From positions 1 through 44,009 of the forward strand of contig JASHPH010000045.1 in assembly GCA_030038255.1 (NCBI GenBank): 44,009 nucleotides of DNA, in the 5' to 3' direction. Position numbers and translations under genes: made by a program. The notes under the pieces were generated by a model. It did no database searches. It saw only the letters and a list, made by a program, of their open reading frames with translations, and had not been told where the DNA came from. This stretch comes from Candidatus Sulfotelmatobacter sp. Lineage in GTDB: Bacteria; Acidobacteriota; Terriglobia; Terriglobales; Acidobacteriaceae. Positions 39,895 to 44,009 of the stretch are shown here, one piece after another; the stretch's first letter is position 1; every line of letters begins with the position of its first letter.

Positions 39895-42800
39895 TCACTG
39901 GTTCGCCGATCCCACTTCTGATGCGGCACCTTCGCCCGCCAGTTGCTCTAAAACCGTGCGCAGCGCACGCAGCACCTCCTCCGCCGACGTCGCCTTCAAA
40001 ACGAATTTCAACATTCCATCTGGCGTGAACTGCGCGCCGGGCTGCGCCGAGACGAATCGCGCCAGCTGCTCGGGATCGACCGCCGCATTTAGCCGAAATT
40101 TCAGCGTCACCGCATCGCGCCTACGCTCGATCGCATTCACGCCCACGCGCATGCACAGCAACTTCAGCGACGCATAATCGAGCAAATTCTTCACCGCCTG
40201 CGGCGGAGGACCGTAGCGGTCATCCAGTTCCGACGCTACGTCCGTCAACTGTGATTCCCGCTCCACGCCCGCCACGCGCTTGTACATCCTCAGCCTCTGA
40301 TTTTCCTCCGGAATGTACTCCGCCGGAATTCGAATGTTCAGGCCCAGGTTCAGCTGCGTCTCGGCCTCTTCCGGAGCGGCCTCGCCCTTCATCTCCCGCA
40401 CCGCACGGTCGAGCATCTGCGTGTACAACTCGAATCCCACCGCCTCGATGTGCCCGCTCTGCTCGCCGCCCAGCAGATTCCCCGCTCCGCGCAGCTCCAG
40501 GTCGAGCGCGGCAATCTTGAATCCCGCTCCGAGATCCGAAAATTCTTTCAACGCCGCCAGCCGCCGCCGCGCAATCGGCGTCAACTCCAGTTCCCGCGGC
40601 ACCATCAGATACGCATACGCCCGCCGGTTCGACCGTCCCACGCGCCCCCGCAACTGATACAGCTCCGACAATCCCAGCCGGTCGGCGCGGTTGATCAGGA
40701 TCGTGTTGCAGAGCGGAATGTCGAGGCCGTTCTCGATGATTGTGGTCGCGACCAGAATATCGGCCTCGTGATGCATGAACTGCAGCATCACCTTTTCGAG
40801 TTCCGTCTCCGACATCTGACCGTGGCCCACAATAATCCTCGCCTTTGGCGCCAGTTCCTGCAGCTTCGCCGCAATCTCCCAGATGCTCTCCACGCGGTTG
40901 TGCACAAAATACACCTGCCCGCCGCGGTCCAACTCTTGTTCAATCGCTGACTGGATCAGCTTGTCGTCCCAGCTCGCGACGACCGTCTGAATCGCCATAC
41001 GATCTTTCGGCGGCGTCTCGATCACGCTCATGTCGCGCAGGCCCACCAGCGACATATGCAGCGTGCGTGGAATCGGCGTCGCCGACATGGTCAGCACGTC
41101 GACCTGCTTGCGCATCTGCTTGATGCGCTCCTTGTGCCGCACGCCGAAGCGCTGCTCTTCGTCTACAATCAGCAGGCCGAGATCGGCAAACTTCAAATCT
41201 TTCGAGAGCAGCCGGTGCGTGCCGATCAGAACGTCGATCTTCCCCGCATCCAGCCTCTGCAGAATTTCCTTCTGTTGCCTGGGATTGCGGAACCGGCTGA
41301 TCATTTCAATCGTCACCGGAAACGGCCCGAAGCGCTGCTTGAACGTCTCATAATGCTGAAATGCGAGCACTGTTGTCGGAGCCAGCACGGCGACCTGTTT
41401 GTTGTCGCTCACCGCCTTGAACGCCGCGCGCATCGCCACTTCCGTCTTGCCGTAGCCGACGTCGCCGCACAACAGGCGATCCATCGGCTGCGACGATTCC
41501 ATGTCACGCATCACGTCCGTGATAGCCTGCGCCTGATCTTCGGTCTCGCTGAACTCAAACGCGCCCTCGAACTCGCGCATGAATTCATTCCCCGCCAGAA
41601 ACGCGTGCCCCTCGGCCATCTTGCGCGCGGCGTAGAGTTTCAGCAGTTCGTCGGCCATGTCTTTCATGGCCTTGCGCACGCGCGCTTTCGTCTTCGCCCA
41701 CGCCTGCGTGCCTAGATGACTGAGCGCCGGCTTCGCCCCTTCCGACGAACGGTATTTCTGGATCAGATCCAGCCGTGTCAGCGGCACATACAGCCGCGCC
41801 GCTTCCGCATACTCCAGCAGCATGAACTCCGCATTCCCGTCGCCCTGATTGATCTCCTTCAGCCCGTGATACTGTCCAATGCCGTGCTCCACGTGCACCA
41901 CGTAATCGCCCACCTGCAGATCGCGAAAGTCCGAGAGAAACGCCGACACCTTCGACTTCTGCCGCTGTGGCCGCGAACTCACCGTGTCCGACTCGTCAAA
42001 CAGATCGCGCGCGCCAAAAATCGCCAGGTGCGCATCGGGCAGCATCACGCCGTCCGGCACGTACGCTTTGGCGAGCGTCGTCGTCAGCACTTCACCGGCA
42101 AAGTAGCTGGTCTCGTCGGCGTAGCTTTCGCCGCCGCGCGTGCGGCTCCCCAGCCGGAAGCTCACGTTGTATTCCGTGAAGATGTCGGCCAGCCGCTCCA
42201 CTTCGCCCGTGTTCGGTACGGCAAACATCACCTGACTTCCTTCCCGCGTCAGCTTCTGGACTTCCTCCAGCATCGTCGGAACCGAGCCGTGGAAGCGCTG
42301 CGTCGGCTGCGTGAGGAAAGTCACCGCGGCATCGCCATCTTCAGCGCGCGTGATGCCCAGATGCTCCACGTCCGCTCCGGTCAGCGACATGACTTTCTTC
42401 CACCACGCCTCCGGCGGCGAATACAAGTCCTCCGGCCGCACCAGATTGCCCACGCCGCTGCGCTCATGCGCTTCCTCGACGCGTGTCCAGAAGCGGTCAA
42501 ACTCCTGACGCAACATCTCCGGCTCATCCAGCAGCACCGCCGCCCGCGGCATCAGATCAAAAACAAGCCGGTCCGCTCCCGCCACCGGCGCATAAAACTC
42601 CCATCCCGGAAAGACCGTCACACCACCGGACCGCACCGCGGCCTCGACGATTTCCTCCGAAGACCCGGCGATCCGCTTCCCCGAAAGCCGCGTGTGAATC
42701 GCCCCCAGCAGCGAATCGCTGACCGGCGTCTCGGTCAGCGGTAGCAGCAGCGCTTCGTCCATCGGATTGGAGGACCGCTGCGACTCCGGATCGAATCGCC

Positions 42801-43446
42801 GGATCGAATCCACCTCGTCGCCGAAAAACTCCATGCGCACCGGTCGCTCGGCTTCGGGCGAGTACACATCGAGAATCCCGCCGCGCAGCGCATATTGCCC
42901 GGGCATCTCCACCACGTCGGCCGGCGCGTAGCCCACCGTGTTCAAATGCCCGAGCAGCGCCTCCACGTCGAACGACTCACCCCGCCGCACCACCCGCGCC
43001 AAATCTGTGTAATATTCCGCCGACCGCTGCAGAATCGCCGTCGCCGCAATCGGGGACACCACAATCGCCGCCTTGCCCGTGGCAATCTTCCACAAGGCCG
43101 TGGCCCGTTCTTCCTGCAACTCAGGATGTGGCGACAAATTCTGGAAGGGCAGCACGTCGCGCGCCGGCAACGCCACCACGGCATCGGGATCACACGCCGC
43201 CGTCAGCTCTGCAAACCCGCGCAGCACCGGCACAAAATCTTCCACCGCGCGGTTGTCGTTGACCACCACCACCAGCGGCCGCTCCGCCGCCCGCCGCAAA
43301 AGGATGAGCAGCAAGGCTTTCGCCGTCGGCGTCACTCCGGAGACACGAATCCGCCCCGTGCCCTCTTTCAGGTGGGAGGCAACACGCGTAAAACCAGGAA
43401 GCGTTTCCACGTCCGCGAAGAGTTCGCGGACGAAGGGAAGAAGCAT
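39895..43446 (-). CDS. mfd: Transcription-repair coupling factor
   Basis: A 1183-residue ATP-dependent translocase that removes stalled RNA polymerase and recruits UvrA. In order: UvrB-like N-terminal domains, the RNA polymerase-binding CarD-like domain (DYVVHVEHGIGQYHGL), the superfamily 2 helicase core with Walker A GDVGYGKTE, the DEEQRFG box and the RVGRSNRRAYAYL motif VI, and the C-terminal autoregulatory D7 domain. The ATG has GAAGGG close upstream, inside TAGAATCGAAGGGC, so a TAGAAT -10 (43455-43460) sits only 8 nt away. The TAGAATCGAA block is duplicated (43471-43476). Confidence 0.97.
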   Translation of the reverse strand: MLLPFVRELFADVETLPGFTRVASHLKEGTGRIRVSGVTPTAKALLLILLRRAAERPLVVVVNDNRAVEDFVPVLRGFAELTAACDPDAVVALPARDVLPFQNLSPHPELQEERATALWKIATGKAAIVVSPIAATAILQRSAEYYTDLARVVRRGESFDVEALLGHLNTVGYAPADVVEMPGQYALRGGILDVYSPEAERPVRMEFFGDEVDSIRRFDPESQRSSNPMDEALLLPLTETPVSDSLLGAIHTRLSGKRIAGSSEEIVEAAVRSGGVTVFPGWEFYAPVAGADRLVFDLMPRAAVLLDEPEMLRQEFDRFWTRVEEAHERSGVGNLVRPEDLYSPPEAWWKKVMSLTGADVEHLGITRAEDGDAAVTFLTQPTQRFHGSVPTMLEEVQKLTREGSQVMFAVPNTGEVERLADIFTEYNVSFRLGSRTRGGESYADETSYFAGEVLTTTLAKAYVPDGVMLPDAHLAIFGARDLFDESDTVSSRPQRQKSKVSAFLSDFRDLQVGDYVVHVEHGIGQYHGLKEINQGDGNAEFMLLEYAEAARLYVPLTRLDLIQKYRSSEGAKPALSHLGTQAWAKTKARVRKAMKDMADELLKLYAARKMAEGHAFLAGNEFMREFEGAFEFSETEDQAQAITDVMRDMESSQPMDRLLCGDVGYGKTEVAMRAAFKAVSDNKQVAVLAPTTVLAFQHYETFKQRFGPFPVTIEMISRFRNPRQQKEILQRLDAGKIDVLIGTHRLLSKDLKFADLGLLIVDEEQRFGVRHKERIKQMRKQVDVLTMSATPIPRTLHMSLVGLRDMSVIETPPKDRMAIQTVVASWDDKLIQSAIEQELDRGGQVYFVHNRVESIWEIAAKLQELAPKARIIVGHGQMSETELEKVMLQFMHHEADILVATTIIENGLDIPLCNTILINRADRLGLSELYQLRGRVGRSNRRAYAYLMVPRELELTPIARRRLAALKEFSDLGAGFKIAALDLELRGAGNLLGGEQSGHIEAVGFELYTQMLDRAVREMKGEAAPEEAETQLNLGLNIRIPAEYIPEENQRLRMYKRVAGVERESQLTDVASELDDRYGPPPQAVKNLLDYASLKLLCMRVGVNAIERRRDAVTLKFRLNAAVDPEQLARFVSAQPGAQFTPDGMLKFVLKATSAEEVLRALRTVLEQLAGEGAASEVGSANQ

Positions 43447-43495
43447 GCCCTTCGATTCTAGCAGGATTCGATTCTAGAAATTGCGGTTGCCCGGG

Positions 43496-44009
43496 TTACT
43501 TTCGCTCCAGGCTTAGCCTGGTTTTGCTGCGATTGAAGTTTTCCTTGCTGCGCCAGACATCCTCATCCCAGTCGTCACCAATACGGGCAAAGAGCTGTTG
43601 AGCGAATTCGCGATCCCCCTGACGCACAGCCATATACGCGAGGGCGTTCAACTCGTAATTCGTGCTGCCATAAAGCTCCTCAAGCGACGCAAATCCCTGT
43701 TTCACGCGATCCCAAGAGATATTCTGCATCTGCGCCTTCGGCTTGCAGCAGTTCAGGTCTAAGGCCACCATGAAGTAGACGAAGTCACCCTCTCGCCCAC
43801 CGATTTGGTTGGAAATGGTCTGGGCAAATGTCTCGGACTCTCCAGACTTCCCGTACCATTTGGGTAGTAAGTAGTTGGCGTGAGCGTTATAGAAGTAGTA
43901 GTAGCCCGGCTCGAAGTTGCTTGCCTTCCGCACTAGGTCTTCGGCGCGGGCACGGTCCCATCCTTGCGCACGGGCGACGGTCTGCATGTTGCGATACCAC
44001 TCAGGGTCC
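43496..44009 (-). CDS. Protein of unknown function, N-terminus beyond window (partial)
   Basis: The frame is open to the end of the window (DPEWYRN precedes the first internal Met), so the start lies outside. The 171 visible residues have a repeat-like, aromatic helical pattern (YYYFYNAHANYLLPKWYG...), similar to tetratricopeptide or DUF4034-type proteins, with two adjacent Cys (NCC). It ends with TAA 50 nt before mfd, same direction, so it may be in the same operon upstream of mfd. Confidence 0.7.
   Translation of the reverse strand, partial: DPEWYRNMQTVARAQGWDRARAEDLVRKASNFEPGYYYFYNAHANYLLPKWYGKSGESETFAQTISNQIGGREGDFVYFMVALDLNCCKPKAQMQNISWDRVKQGFASLEELYGSTNYELNALAYMAVRQGDREFAQQLFARIGDDWDEDVWRSKENFNRSKTRLSLERK

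Overview
The window (about 60% GC by eye) looks like chromosomal core DNA of a Gram-negative soil bacterium, most likely an Acidobacteriota of the Terriglobia type. That is an inference from four things: Kdo/heptose lipopolysaccharide genes, secreted proteins with carboxypeptidase-regulatory (CnaB-like) and TonB C-terminal domains, a very dense set of short intergenic palindromes, and the general gene mix. I saw no rRNA or tRNA gene, CRISPR array, insertion sequence or prophage.

Layout. 2-3960 (-): LPS inner-core operon waaA-lpxK-rfaE1-rfaE2. 4020-7078 (+): a secreted protein, gatB and a membrane-anchored protein. 7132-13220: a Tat-exported GH1 glycosidase lipoprotein, a secreted metallo-beta-lactamase-fold hydrolase, a lipoprotein and two secreted proteins, one with a TonB C-terminal domain. 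13219-13692 (+): a Bcp-type peroxiredoxin whose peroxidatic Cys codon is TGA, followed by a SECIS-like hairpin, so a probable selenoprotein. 13718-18560: a CPBP protease, 3-methyladenine DNA glycosylase and secreted proteins, including a Gly/Trp-rich one. 18795-21007 (-): panB, a small superinfection-immunity-family membrane protein and panC. 21308-22059: an AbrB/VapC toxin-antitoxin pair with its operator. 22087-26108: deoxynucleoside kinase, NodB-type deacetylase, hemL and small proteins. 26561-29179: MntR-type regulator, divergent NRAMP-family transporter and a small membrane protein. 29547-32321: aconitase. 32327-33404: a truncated zinc-ribbon gene and a HicBA pair. 33543-35991: OprB-type porin, a small protein and a CsoR/RcnR/FrmR-family regulator with its operator. 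36056-39887: purD, purE, a TonB-domain protein, galU and a small membrane protein. 39895-44009 (-): mfd and a protein running off the end of the window.

How parts work together. The most interesting regulatory signal is an inverted repeat, TTAAC-N4-GTTAA. It occurs twice before mntR, once before the NRAMP gene and once before the OprB-type porin. In all three promoters its left half coincides with the -35 position, followed by an 18-nt spacer and a -10 hexamer. This predicts a manganese regulon with a sensor, an inner-membrane transporter and an outer-membrane channel. Several genes (4020, 9714, abrB, mntR) have a -10 hexamer exactly 6 nt before the start codon, which points to leaderless mRNAs. 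At least five families of short palindromic repeats fill the gaps between genes.
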